Positions 47,141 through 58,584 of a stretch of 64,000 bases of DNA are shown one piece after another (the first letter of the stretch is position 1; each line of letters begins with the position of its first letter). The stretch comes from Dictyophora rubrovolvata (Eukaryota > Basidiomycota > Agaricomycetes > Phallales > Phallaceae), in NCBI GenBank assembly GCA_029959195.1, contig CP114123.1:2294001-2358000 (forward strand), read 5' to 3'. The position numbers were made by a program, and so were the translations under genes. Below the pieces are notes generated by a model that worked only from the letters and a program-made list of their open reading frames with translations, did no database searches and was not told where the DNA came from.

Positions 47141-48997
47141 GAAAGGGAATATTCGTAACTTTCAGAGCTAGAGCTGAGATAGAATTAGGGACTGGGAAGT
47201 GACTTGGCACAGGAACAGGGAATTGAATAGGTGTCTGAGGATGTAAGGCTGGAGGTAAACTCATTGGATTAGGCAATATGGATGTCGGTACAGGTGCTGA
47301 AATTGGATGTGTAGGCAGGGGTGCAGATGATGTAGAAGGAACTGTAACAGGTATAGAAGGGTTAGCAGTTTTCTTGGTTATCTCTACTCCATCAAATCTC
47401 AATTTCTTTGGATAAGGAGTAGCACGAACAGATTCCTTTCCCTTCGTCTCCTTGGTTCGGACAAGTGGGTATACTTCAACATTTCCATATTCACTACTAA
47501 AATTGCTATTAACTACTCCGCATACATCATAGTATTCATCATCATTTAATATAATCTCCTCCTCATCTCTACCATATACGTTAACAGATGAAAAATTGTT
47601 GATAGCGTCAGGTAAAGTGATGAGAAAAGGAAGTGAATTAATGGTAGGAGTGAGGACAGTAGTTGTGGCAACGGGTATTCATTGGATATCAAGTTGGCAA
47701 TTGATAGCGGCCAAAAGGGATTCGCCATTGAAATGGGCAATTGACTTTCTGGTACTCATCCAGACATACTTGTTTTCAGCATTAACGGTGATGTATCCTT
47801 GTTCCATAAGTGACGAGGTATGTGAGCAGCGGTACATTGTATACTCAGATTCATCGCAAAAATAGCAAATAATATTAGTGGGGGCGACTGTATTATTAAG
47901 AGTGTATTGACAGGGAATGGGGGGATTTTGTACAGGGATAGGAATGGAAAGAGGCATAGACAAAGCAAGGGGGGGCATATTGATTAGAGTAAGCAAGATG
48001 GGGGTGAGTGAAGGGGACAAGGTAGCAATATGGTGATATGTGGTGAGGATCGAGGTGTAATCATGGAGCGTCAACTTTTTGTTGAAATCTTTGATAAGCT
48101 CATCGATCTTGTTCGTATTGTCCTTCATTACATGATTATTTCTATTGGTATGGCCTCCTGTCTGTGGTGGTGACAGTGACGACAGTGTAGGCAGTGGCAG
48201 TATTGACAATGAGATTGGTGAAGGTGGTTCACTAGCAGGATGATTATTACTAGGCTGATGAGAGAGCATATCACAATCAGTGGAATGGTGAGGGTCTTGA
48301 TCATGATGAGAGGATGCTTTTCTTGACTTTTTTGACTTCTTCTTGCTATGCTTTTTATAATCATTTTCCTCATCTGAACTTTCATACCAATCAGACTCGC
48401 TTTCACTTTCTGATTCAGAACTAGAATAATCGGAATTGGATAGTGCAGCAGTTTTTTCATATCTGTCCATCTTGTGCTGTTGATCATATTGCTTCAGATT
48501 CAATAAGAATTCTATGACCCTTTGAATGTCTTCTTTCTTGTAAGGGGTTTCCACATCGTGATTTGGAAATTTTGTAGTTAATTGAACATCGTGTCTTGAG
48601 ATTTTTGGGAATCCCGTCCCAAAAACATAGGTTATACTTCTTTCAGTCGATCATTCCGTCTTTGAGTAGTTTTCCTCCTATCAAATCATATTTCCAAATG
48701 TATTTATTGAAATTGTATAAGTTCCTGATCTTGCTTTTATTTTGCTTTTCGATATACTGGGTTAGACTTTCTTCTGTATAGTGCTTATGATCCTTGGGAG
48801 CATCATATACATTGTGAATATAGGTGGCAAATGCAATCCAGTTACATTCGTTGTAAGTAGGGTGATTCTTCATATGTTCTCTAACTGATTTTGAGATATA
48901 TTGTACAATTCGTTTGAGTTTTTCATCATTGCTTAGTTTGTAGACTCTGCATAGATCTTCAAATTGATCGAGAAAAGCTTTGATTTTAGTCAGCTTG

Positions 48998-49534
48998 TGT
49001 TATGTATGGCAGTCCGGGACTATCCCGGATGTCTCCGAGAAAGTCTGGACTGCTAGGGATGGACGGAAGATGGAGTACGGAAGTATGGGACGAGGGACTC
49101 AATTTCAGCTTATAAGCTGCGCTCACTTGCCCAGCTTTATCTATCCCTCAATTTTGGAGTGGTAGGGACTTAGAGAGTATGAGGTGAAACTAATAAAGCT
49201 GATATTCAGACTAGGGATCTACAGCTGGAAACTGAGAGTTTAAATACAAGAGGGAACAGAACTATGGGAATGGGGATAAGAATAAATAAGGAAAGGTAGC
49301 ATATGGTTGAACATAGCTAGGGGTGATGATTATAAAATCTTCATTCCTTATTACTAAGAGCCAGGGGCTGGTTTCCTCATAAGGAAAGTGATAGACTTGA
49401 AGTCCGGACAACATCTGGACAGAGTACTGACAAGTACGGGATGGGATTGCTATGGAGATATGGGGTGAATATAGAAATAACCAGAATGGGATCGAACTTC
49501 CAAATTAGGAAGGTGTGACATGCAGAATATGACA
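48998..49534 (+). mobile_element. Solo LTR, family L3, inserted in gag
   Basis: 537 bp, TGTTATGTATGGCAG to GCAGAATATGACA, flanked by exact GCTTG. A third LTR family, unlike L1 and L2. It interrupts the gag region of the gypsy fossil. Orientation is tentative, as both ends fit TG...CA. Fossil. Confidence 0.8.
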
Positions 49535-49953
49535 GCTTGCCTTTAAACGTCCTAGAGACGTGTCTAGATCTTGGCAGTAGAAATTCTAATTTAGCGACAT
49601 CAGTCATTTTGATATCTTCGACAGTGTGGAGATCGGAGGTAGGCATATTGGGATGATGTAGTCAAGGAAATAAGATATCAAGTGAATGAGAATGAAAATA
49701 ACAGAGCTGGTGGGTGACATGATGATATATACGAGTGTATGTGAAAACAGCTAGACTAGTGGTCTCACTGACGGGCGTAATACATGGTACAAATCTTGTA
49801 AGGCTGATTCTGGTGTAGAATAAACATAAGTTACTGTAAACCATCTTAATTCCTTCTCGATATAGACTTCTCTTCTAAATACCAAGAAAGGATGTACGAT
49901 ACCTGAACTTCGACATTTATGGATACTTTTGGGAACTTTGTACAAGTAGACTG

Positions 49954-50326
49954 TGTTAAAGCAACTCAGGGCACATACCTAGAGAAGGGAAAACTTAAGA
50001 TCTATTCATGGGAAACGACTAGCTACTCACTTAGAGGAAGGAAAATCTAGGAGAAAAAACTTAGAAATCCTCCACTAGGAAAAGTGACTATATATATATA
50101 TATACAGGCATTCGATTGATTCTCATGGGATCCATGGTAATAACGAGTGAAAACAAAAATTCGGTCTTTGATCAAATTCAAGAGAATGAGTCAAAAACAA
50201 GAAATAGTCAGAAATGAAGAGAATGAGAAAATGAGAAAAAATAGAATAAACACAAAAAGAATGTAAATACAGGAAAACAGAAAGAGTAAATGGAATATTG
50301 CTAAGTGCCACTAACGTATCATGACA
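49954..50326 (-). mobile_element. 5' LTR of the gypsy fossil, family L2
   Basis: Complement starts TGTCATGATACG and ends CTTTAACA. It lies directly before the gag region in transcription order. Contains the L2 hairpin words and a TATATA run (about 50090-50103). Fossil. Confidence 0.7.
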
Positions 50327-50848
50327 GAATTCTAATAAAATAATAACAGAAACATTACAATAGACAATAAAAGGAGGGGTATATTAATTAGAGTAAGTAA
50401 GACAGGAGCAAGTGATAGGGATAAGGTAGCAATATAATAATATGTGGTGAGGATTGAGATATAATTGCAGAGTATCAACTTCTTGTTAAAGTCTTTAATG
50501 AGTTCATCAATCTTGTCCTGTATTGTCCTTTATTACATGACTGTTTTCATTGGAATGACTTCCTGTCTGTGGTGATAGCAGTGATGGCAATGTAGGCAGC
50601 AGTGGTATTGATGACAAGATTGGTAGAAGTAGTTTACTAGTAGAATGATTATTAATAGACTGATGAGAGAGTATATTATGATCAGTGGAATGACAATGGT
50701 CTCAACCATGATGAGAAGATGTTTTTCTTGACTTTTTTGACTTCCTTTTATTACACTTTTTATAATTATTTTCTTTATCTGAACTTTCATACCAGTCAGA
50801 CTTACTTTTGTTTTCTGACCTAGAACTGGAATAGTCAGAATTGGATAA
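50327..50848 (-). mobile_element. Second gag fragment, Ty3/gypsy
   Basis: Nucleotide similarity to about 47970-48445 of the first gag region, same orientation, heavily decayed. It shows that at least two members of the family were present here. Fossil with many breaks. Confidence 0.65.
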
Positions 50849-50985
50849 TGTCAGAGTATGCTAACACTATCTCCTTATTTCTCTATGGTTATCATTAGTC
50901 CTTGTTTATTATTTTATTTATCCTCACATTTCTTATATTATGTCCCATTCCTTATTTTCCCCATTATCTCCATTTCTCAGTTGGA
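50849..50985 (+). mobile_element. LTR fragment, family L2
   Basis: Starts TGTCAGAGTATGCTAACA and resembles the first third of the L2 LTR. The right edge is uncertain. Fossil. Confidence 0.6.
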
Positions 50986-52035
50986 GTCATTGATATAGTT
51001 TGATGCAGAGAAAGCATGCTGTTATGACCATTGAGATAGACTTTAATGAAATTAATCAGTTCACACTTAACAGACAGACTAGATTGTTGGTGGAATTTTT
51101 ATAGCATGCTAAAGCCATTGCCAAGGAGGGGATATTATACTAGCTAGCAAAAGTATGTAATCCAGTATCTTTTTCTAATAGGAACTTCACCAGAAGATGT
51201 TCTGGATATATTTCTCATCTTGGTGATTATACTACAAATCATGCAGGAGAATCTATACCTCACAAGGGGCCAATGTCCATCTTTTTTTACCTGCTAGTTC
51301 TACAACTACAATAACACCAGATAGTGGATCATCTATCTTGTCATACTGAAGTTTCTGAAAAATCAGATTGTGCTTCAGCCTTGTAGAAGGTGCATTACAC
51401 CCCATGAAATGAGAAGATGATCCTATTAAGACACAGACATGTTGTGTAATTGCTCAATATCATAGGAATGAGAGTTTGAGCACAAGCTCTCCTTGTTGGT
51501 GGTTATTTTGCTCATATAATGCATAGCACATAGTGATTTTCTGTTGATTATTATCATCGGTCTACTCACATAGTCACCTGAGCATCAATGTCATTCAAGA
51601 TATCCCCACACTATATAAGCTGGCTGTAGTGTAGCATAAAGCAAATCCAGACTCTGCCATATCTCAGGTGCACATACTGTATTCCCCAATTGTATCAATT
51701 AGAATGATGTTGATCATGAGAGTATGGTCTGATAAGGACAAAAAAATAGGATGGACTGGAAAGATCAGACGAATTGGAAAGAACATTGTTAACTGTACCT
51801 TGAGCACTGACTAAGCTGACATTCAAGACAGATGGACAGATGCAAGCAAAAGTTTTACTTCGGAGGAAGTTTACCATTCATCCTTTTGACTTTAGTAGAA
51901 TAGAATAACATCATGTAAATTAATAATGAAAAAAAATCGGGTCCATGCTATCCTAAAATCCATGCATGCAACAACAAAAGAAAAAAAAAGGAAAGGCATC
52001 CAACAAAAACGATGGGTCAAGCTAGAAAGGAATCG
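50986..52035. other. Right border of the repeat island, unrecognised
   Basis: AT-rich sequence without a frame or terminal repeats that I can name. Probably decayed repeat. The last 100 bp hold the 3' flank of the protease gene. Confidence 0.4.
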
Positions 52036-53935
52036 TCAACGATAGTATGGGTCTCTATAAGGCCCAGACTGTGGTGGCGGCATGTTGTACAACGAATAAC
52101 CCGCGGGAGTTGGATCTTGCAAGGACCTATACGACCGCGGGTTGGCGATGAACGGTCCCCCACTACTGCTACTCCTCCGTCCCCTACAACAACACGTGAA
52201 CAAAAGCCCAAGGACCGCCAAACCCAAAACCACGCTCCCGGCAATAATATACGGCAAAAACCTGTGAATGTTTGATGAGCTGAAAGGCGAGTCGGAAGAC
52301 GTTACGCCTGTCACTTTTGGCTGTGAAGACTTCTGGCCCTGGTCCGCTGGGAGTAAGGAAAACTGAGACTCGGATGTAATGTCGTTCCCATTCAGGCGCG
52401 TGTCTACAAAGTCTTGATGTGCGGTCTTGGCGTTAGTGGTTGGGAGGAATTGCATGAAGGGGTCCTTTTGTTTATCTGGATTGCCGTCCACGAAGTCGCC
52501 GAAGTTGATGAGTAGGTAGGCGTTCCGAACTAACATTTGTGAAAAAGAAGGGTTCAGGACTGAATAAGGAAAGGGAGCGGGGGAAGTATTAACGCACTGA
52601 ATGACATCCCCAAGATTGCATCTATAGTGTTACCAGAGTTGAAATCTATGGGTTGGAACTGGTGGTCAAAGGTATGATGAGACTGATTGTGGGACATATG
52701 TTAGAAACTTCACTTACAGCCCCAATACATTGATTCGGATCCTGCCCACCAACATTCGAAGCCGGCGCAGACGTATCAAGCGGATTAATCGATATATTTT
52801 GACCGCCAATCGTGAACGTAACATTGAGCTCTTGATCGCAAGGGATAATCCAGCAGTTTTCATTCTCATCAAACTCTGCACCTTGAACGCGTCCATATAT
52901 CGCATCGCTGATTGGACTCGGAACTTGAGGTAATGTGAAACCTGTATCATACGCAGCGACAAATTTGCCTTGCGGAGTTCCCGGGACAGAGGAATCAACA
53001 GGAATAATTTTCCCATCGGGACCATAAACGGCATCAATAAGCGTTGTCCAGTGTTGGTTAGCTGACTCGATGTTAGACACAGCTGATACTGCTACTTGAT
53101 TTTGCGACTGAACAGACTCCATCCCTGGTACAATTTCGCTAATTGTGAATTGACCATTGATGGTGGGTTCGCGATCACCTATTCGCTGGAGTAGAATGGT
53201 TATAAAGTTTGGGGTTGATGTATTTTGACGGAAAACGGCGTCAAGAAAAGGATCGCCTGATGGGTTATTTATTGTTGAGCGGATTACAGAACCTTGACTG
53301 GGACCTAGTCCAATGAGACCGTTGCCACTTGATAGGCTCTTGACTTCCGGGCCGTCATTAGCTGCTGCGACTAAGAGAAGTTAAAGATAAAGAGAGAAAA
53401 TGGGAATGGATCATCAGGGTTGCTTACTGAATGCTTGGTCTGGGACTGTGAAGCCCGAAAATGTTGTTTCAACGAATGATACAGGACCAGAGACGGATCC
53501 AACTGCATAGTTTACAGACACATTTGTGTTGGTCGAGCGTGCGCCCGGAACTGATTCGGCTATCCAAAGATCAGAGCTATAACAAGAAGAGTCAGAAGAG
53601 TACAATATGTAAAAATAATAAAAAAACACATACCTTCCAGTATCAATAGCGACAATAAATGGTTGTCTATCAAAAATAAGTAAGGGTAAGTAACCCTTGA
53701 CAGCAACGGAGTAGGAGGTCACGTACCCTCCCATAGTGATATCGGCCAAATACTCAGTGTTGCTAACATCGGTGACATGAACGCTGGTATTAGTCGCTCG
53801 TCTTGAAAGAGAGCGCCGTCGTGAAGGACGTATATGGCCACGGACGGGAATGTTGATAGCGGCTACAGGAGTGATGTCGAGATGAACAAGGTCGCAGACC
53901 AATAAAGATAACAAGGAGAAAATCAATCGAGCCAT
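52036..53935 (-). CDS. Aspartic protease, peptidase A1, membrane-anchored
   Basis: Secreted pepsin-like endopeptidase held at the cell surface. Signal peptide MARLIFSLLSLLVCDLVHLD, then a basic propeptide (RRRSLSRR). The first catalytic motif AIDTGSSDLWIAE is assembled over an intron. Then comes FSGFTVPDQAF, and the second catalytic motif is AAYDTGFTLPQVP, as in related basidiomycete enzymes (DTGFT). ENCWIIPCDQELNVTFTIGG carries two of the conserved Cys. FDFNSGNTIDAILGMSFMRN closes the catalytic domain. A Ser-rich stalk and one membrane helix (IIAGSVVLGLAVLGLLF) precede CCCRGRR and a cytosolic tail of about 45 residues. About seven exons; no break. The start at 53935 gives the signal peptide. 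Confidence 0.9.
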
Positions 53936-54342
53936 GGAAGAAGTGAAATGATAGTATAGAGGCGGAGGGTAAAAGTTACGGGGAAGGAGAGAAAGAGAAA
54001 TAAAAAAGAGGATAGCCTCTTCAAAGCCTCTTCGTGGCTGTGGACAGAGTGGTTAGGAAGCGCCCGTAGTCTTACTAAGTTCAGTAACACCTGCTTTCCG
54101 CAGGGGGCGGTGCTTGTCACCAACGTCAGTTGAACATTCGCGGACCAATCACTCGAGAGTTTGAATGACTGACACTAGTTATTTTGAGTAATGTACAGGT
54201 TTCTCGTTTTCAAATATCACGCAGTTTTCCATGACAACACAGCCAGAAACTTGGCAGATGCCAGACAGCGCGCTTGTTTATCTGTACATTTCAGGATCTG
54301 ATTCTCTCCAACTCGCCTTGGCATAATTTCTTGGTTTTTTTT

Positions 54343-55766
54343 TCAGTTCTCGAGGGAAGGAGAGTCTCCAAAAACCAAATGCAAGATTTCAGGCGGATAA
54401 CGCGCGGCAGCAGATGGAATCCCAGCCTCGTCAATCAGTTTCCTGATGTCCTTCAAGTCTTGGTCGCTTAACTTGATTCGCGCAGCAGCGATATTTTCTT
54501 CAAGATACTATTTACAAAAGTTAGTCCTTGACATTAAAGCTCAGCTTTTAACTTTTGAAATCACACCCACTTTGATGCGTTTAGTTCCTGGGATAGGAAT
54601 GATATCGTCACCCTGTTGAAGTAACCAAGCAAGAGCTATCTGACCCGCAGTTGCATTATGCTTTGCGCCAATGACTTTAAGGCCTTCAGCGATATTGAGG
54701 ATAAGGTGAAAGCATTCTCGATATCTGGCGGTAGGTCTCTTTAATCAACCAACCAACCCTATCCAACCGCATCTCCAACTCACAATGGAATAGCCCTCCT
54801 AAAATCGTCTTCATCAAACTCATCCGCCGATTTCTATGCAAAATAAGCAAAATCCGAACTCCAGCCTTCAACTATTTCCTTACATATTGTCCCGTCAAGA
54901 TTCCCCGCCCCATAGGACTGTACGCCACAACCTTGACACCCAACTCACGCGCCGTCGCAAGCAGACCTATCTGTGGGTTCTCAATGTCTAGAATGAATGG
55001 CGAATATTCAACTTCGATGGCTGAGATGGGATGAACTGCATGTGCGCGACGGAGACTGGTGCTGGAGCATTCAGAAAGGCCTATGTAGCGCACTTTACCT
55101 TCTCTATAAGAAGAAGGTAAGTAGGACGCTGCTTCCTATCGGGCAATGGCTTACTTGACGAGCTCGGCCAAAGCACGAACAGTAATTTCAATCGGGGTGT
55201 TAGGATCAACCCTAGGCAAGAAACCTTTCAACGCCTTCTCCGTCTCAGAAGCTCAACCGACTCACCGATGCTGATACAGCAAGTCAATATACTCCACTCC
55301 GAGACACTTCAGACTCTCCTCCACAGATTCACGTAGAAATTCACGTGTACCACAGGCTGATAAATCGGGTTTCATACCGAACTTTGTAGCCAGGAAGATG
55401 TCCTTTCTTTTGCCTGTGCGAGCGAACCATTTGCCAATGAGGGACTCGGAATCGCCGTAGGCACGAGCTCTGTGTTTAAAAAGTTTGAGGAAAGTTTTCT
55501 CAGGGCGATGAAGACGATAAAGAGCGATTAATTTATCTTACGTGTCCCAGTGCCTACAGCCCAACTCGTACGCCCTGTCAAGAACTCGGAAGCGCTCTTC
55601 ATCGGTGCCTACAGCTCCGCTACGCGATTATCCGTTATCCATTTGCACGTTGGATGCGCAATGAAGAAACTGGTGGGACATACTAAAACGCACTGATACC
55701 CATCGCTCCGAATCCGATAGCATTGAACTCTGTACTGCCTATACTTCGTTTAGTGTCAGATGTCAT
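54343..55766 (-). CDS. Aldo/keto reductase
   Basis: NADPH-dependent reductase of aldehydes and ketones with a TIM barrel, cytosolic. The start [15 protein letters not shown] leads to AIGFGAMG. The catalytic tetrad is visible: Asp in CRHWDTA, Tyr in [14 protein letters not shown], Lys in [11 protein letters not shown] and His in DLLYQHRVDP. Then [23 protein letters not shown] and [13 protein letters not shown] follow. [14 protein letters not shown] binds the cofactor phosphate. Introns are short; the join TGQY to [16 protein letters not shown] is by GTAAGG...ATAG. The product has about 330 residues, the usual family length. The closest relatives in memory are the YakC/pyridoxal-reductase type. 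No break. Confidence 0.9.
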
Positions 55767-55935
55767 GGTTGTCGGGTGGTATTGCTATGTAGTCACTATA
55801 GAGCGCAAGCAATGAACAAAGCTACTGTTGATTAAGCCATTGAGAACCTTTACGCTTCTTTTTTATAGCCAAAACGTCGTTCTGAGATTCGGATGCTGTG
55901 CCTGGCGGCAAGCTCAATCTTTAGCCCAAGTGCCT

Positions 55936-56022
55936 GTTAAAATTCATAAACCCAAAAGAAAAGGCGCATTCGTAATTCAAACGAACGACGTAGTAGCGTC
56001 AAGTTGAAGCGGTTTCTAGTCG
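55936..56022 (+). repeat. Direct repeat, copy 1
   Basis: Shares words AAAATTCATAAAC, AAAAGAAAAGG, GCATTCGTAATTCAAACGAA and TCAAGTTGAAGC with 56357-56457, in the same orientation. Copy spacing is about 420 bp. Confidence 0.85.
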
Positions 56023-56170
56023 CTTGTTACCACTCGCCTCTGGATCCGCCGGCTAACACTCGCTTAGGTACCTCGACCCCGAATACATACCATTTGTATA
56101 TATAATTAATTTTTTATTATAATTAATTAAAAAAATAATAGATAATAGAACATAGTGGGAAAAAAACTGT

Positions 56171-56252
56171 TGTAACCAGGATTCGAACTAAGGGCCGCAA
56201 AAAAGATGCCCAATCAAACAGTGGGCAGTAAGCCACTCAGCCACATGACCAC
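56171..56252 (-). ncRNA. tRNA-like pol III unit (type II, probably pseudo-tRNA or SINE-like)
   Basis: On minus: an A box TGGCTGAGTGG, a B box AGTTCGAATCC, and an anticodon-like arm TGCCCA...TGGGCA. A second arm follows, and then a run of seven T (56166-56160) as a pol III terminator. The ends GTGGTCA and TGGTTAC pair over seven positions, three as wobbles. The anticodon loop and T-stem do not fit a standard tRNA, so a functional tRNA is doubtful. It resembles Leu/Ser-type tRNAs with a long variable arm. Confidence 0.4.
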
Positions 56253-56356
56253 ACATATCACTGCGCTATTTCTAAGGATTTTGTTTGTATGTCTCTGAGC
56301 AAAGAAGTATTAGGAAAAGAGCGAATATTTTTTAAGCAAAGGGCAAGAGCAATACC

Positions 56357-56457
56357 GTTTTTAAAATTCATAAACTCAAAAGAAAAGGTGCATTCGTAAT
56401 TCAAACGAATGACGTAGTGGCGTGGCATCAAGTTGAAGCTAGAAGCAGCTTCTAGTT
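56357..56457 (+). repeat. Direct repeat, copy 2
   Basis: Related to 55936-56022. It has about 14 extra bases in the distal half (GGCGTGGCATCAAG). Confidence 0.85.
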
Positions 56458-58477
56458 TATACAATAAACTCATAAAAGTATGCAACTAGAAGTCGTTCAG
56501 CCTTTCAAGGCGCACTAGTCACTTCAGTGATGGCTTTTTCAATTGCACAAAAAACTTCATCCATTCCGTAGGATTCTCAAACTCACGGTCACCCTAGCCA
56601 AGGATCGATCGATCAGGATTAGTTCTGCCAATCAGCGCTCACAGTAAAAATTCTTCCTCACATATTCGGCTCGCACTGTTAATTTTAGGAGGTTCTAGGA
56701 TCTAAAATTATCCGTGACTAAGCTGGAGAGGGTTGGAGTTGTTGAGTATAAATAGCGAAGCAAGAAATTCAGGTTGATGTCATACTTGCCGCTGCTAAGT
56801 AACCAATATTGATTGATGGCAGTCGTTGAGCATTTCGAAGTTACGACCATAGTATTGCGTTCAAGTTGTGTTTCGGAACGAACGATTCGGGTTGTCATGA
56901 CTCATTTAAATTATACTCTGTGAAATGCCCTTTATTGTCACAAATTTATGTTTGAGTTCGTCAAATGGGTTTTACTAGCCTATATCACCTGTGTCGTTAC
57001 CTTCAGTTCTTGATTGCAGTCCGATCAATCAAAGTTCTGTGGCTGATACACCCCTTGTTTCTTTGTCTCTTGACATTTCTGTCCCGCTTCTTATTGTTCC
57101 GTAGTTTGACACTCTCATCTGTATCAAAAAATTACCTTTCTTTCTGCCAAAATCAACGGCAAATTAACGAGGGTCATAAAAGTTACTATAAGCGTCGGTC
57201 TACAAGGCTCTGTCTCTCAGCTGTTTTGACTTCAGTATTCACGCAAGCAGTTTATACTCATTTCCTCCACATCAAACCTTTCGAAAAAAAAGGCGAGGGG
57301 TGTGTGTGGTAAACGAGGGAAGGTATTTCACCCTCTAGAATTGACCTGAGACGTGAAGACGTTAGATTTGGGCTGATAGCCAAGCTCTCTGCAAAAAAAA
57401 AATGATGAGTTTTTTGAATTGTCTCCGAACATCGGGGCTGACTCCCGATTCGAAGTAACACTGCTGTGGCTTTGGCACTACCTTTCGAGCACGGAGGCAG
57501 CTTCAGATAAAGGGTAATAAGGAAATGTTTGGTTATGTATAAGCACGAGTGTCACAATTGACACAACAATACAATTGGCAAATCCAACGTGTCGATTCCA
57601 TGCAGATCGGATGCACCTCGGATGGTGTTGGACCCGGTCTGCCGGCTGTTCAGTGTTGGCGTTGAAACTTCAAACGATGGACAATTGTTTCCCGAAGAGC
57701 TAGGCCTCTAAATTGCATCTAGACGAGAATGCTGATCAGTATTTCAGTGTTTAGATGGCCGTATTTTCTTAAGCATTCCTTGCCAATAATAAGCTCATGT
57801 ATTATGTACGAACTTGAATGACGGATCCGGAATAACCGTTGATGTTTCCGAGTCGAGTCCTTCTTGGCCTCAAGTGTATTCATAGGTTCTGCAAATGATG
57901 ACCATATGCTATGAGATAATTTTTCGGAAGTAAGATGACCCAACAGTGAAGTTATCAACACTGGCCGAAGGACCAGGCCGATAATGAGATTTAGGCTCCT
58001 AACTGAGAAATTTCGCATCGTCTCATTTCATCAAGCTCTGATCAGCTCCCTTCTCAACTACGAAATAGCTTGCTATTGCATCCCATGTGGTCAACAACTC
58101 ATTTTTGATAGATTTGCGTTCCGACGTTTCGTATAGTTTTGTCATTCATGACAGAGTCGTCCGTGCCACATTTGGCATTTACATGTGCAAGGCGGCAATA
58201 AACCGCTCATTCTGATGTAGTTTGGCCAGGGTGAGGGTGTGTTTCAATTCAGTATCAAGATCACAAGTTTACAACGGGCTCTTCTGCCGTCTTGTTCGGT
58301 AACTGCAAGGTCCCGCTTGCATAAGCTTTAGTTTGATTTTTGTCAATTGAGTTTGACAATACTTTCCATATAGCAATTCCATCTCTTCTAATTTTATCCG
58401 GCTGTCAATGCTAATGATTCATGTATGCTGTTATACTTCACAATGCGCAGTGCCAGTCGGGGAGTCTCTCGACACCG

Positions 58478-58487
58478 TATATAAATA
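58478..58487 (+). promoter_or_regulatory. TATA box of the terpene synthase
   Basis: TATATAAATA lies about 98 bp before the ATG at 58585, with a CA-rich leader in between. Strong match and plausible spacing. Confidence 0.55.
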
Positions 58488-58584
58488 CAGTAGCTTGAGG
58501 TCTATGAGATAGCACAACAACCGGTTTCCCCAGCTAAACTAGGGACAACTCATTCCTCAAGTCCTCAATTCAAATCATTCAGAG

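Larger units (their letters stand above)
46595..50326 (-). mobile_element. Ty3/gypsy LTR retrotransposon fossil (5' LTR and gag)
   Basis: Parts: 5' LTR of family L2 at 49954-50326; gag region from about 49646 down to 47145, with a matrix/capsid-like part, an acidic Ser/Glu-rich part, a CCHC-like zinc knuckle (CYFCDESEYTMYRC...H, near 47815-47870) and a proline-rich tail. No pol is visible before the L1 fragment at 46594. Other LTRs (46783-47140, 48998-49534) have inserted into it. It is broken, with several breaks, and appears moderately old. Confidence 0.75.
55767..58584. other. Intergenic region with direct repeats and a pol III unit
   Basis: No protein gene. It contains two related direct repeats (about 55936-56022 and 56357-56457), a tRNA-like unit between them and a very AT-rich patch (56097-56150). 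Open frames at 56965-57312 and 57719-58018 lack support. The end is the terpene synthase promoter. Confidence 0.5.

Noticed and set aside
56171-56252. Functional tRNA
   Set aside because: A and B boxes fit, but the anticodon loop and T-stem do not pair properly, so only a tRNA-like call is kept.
56965-57312. Open frame of 115 codons on plus
   Set aside because: Low-complexity hydrophobic composition, no family and no flanking exons.
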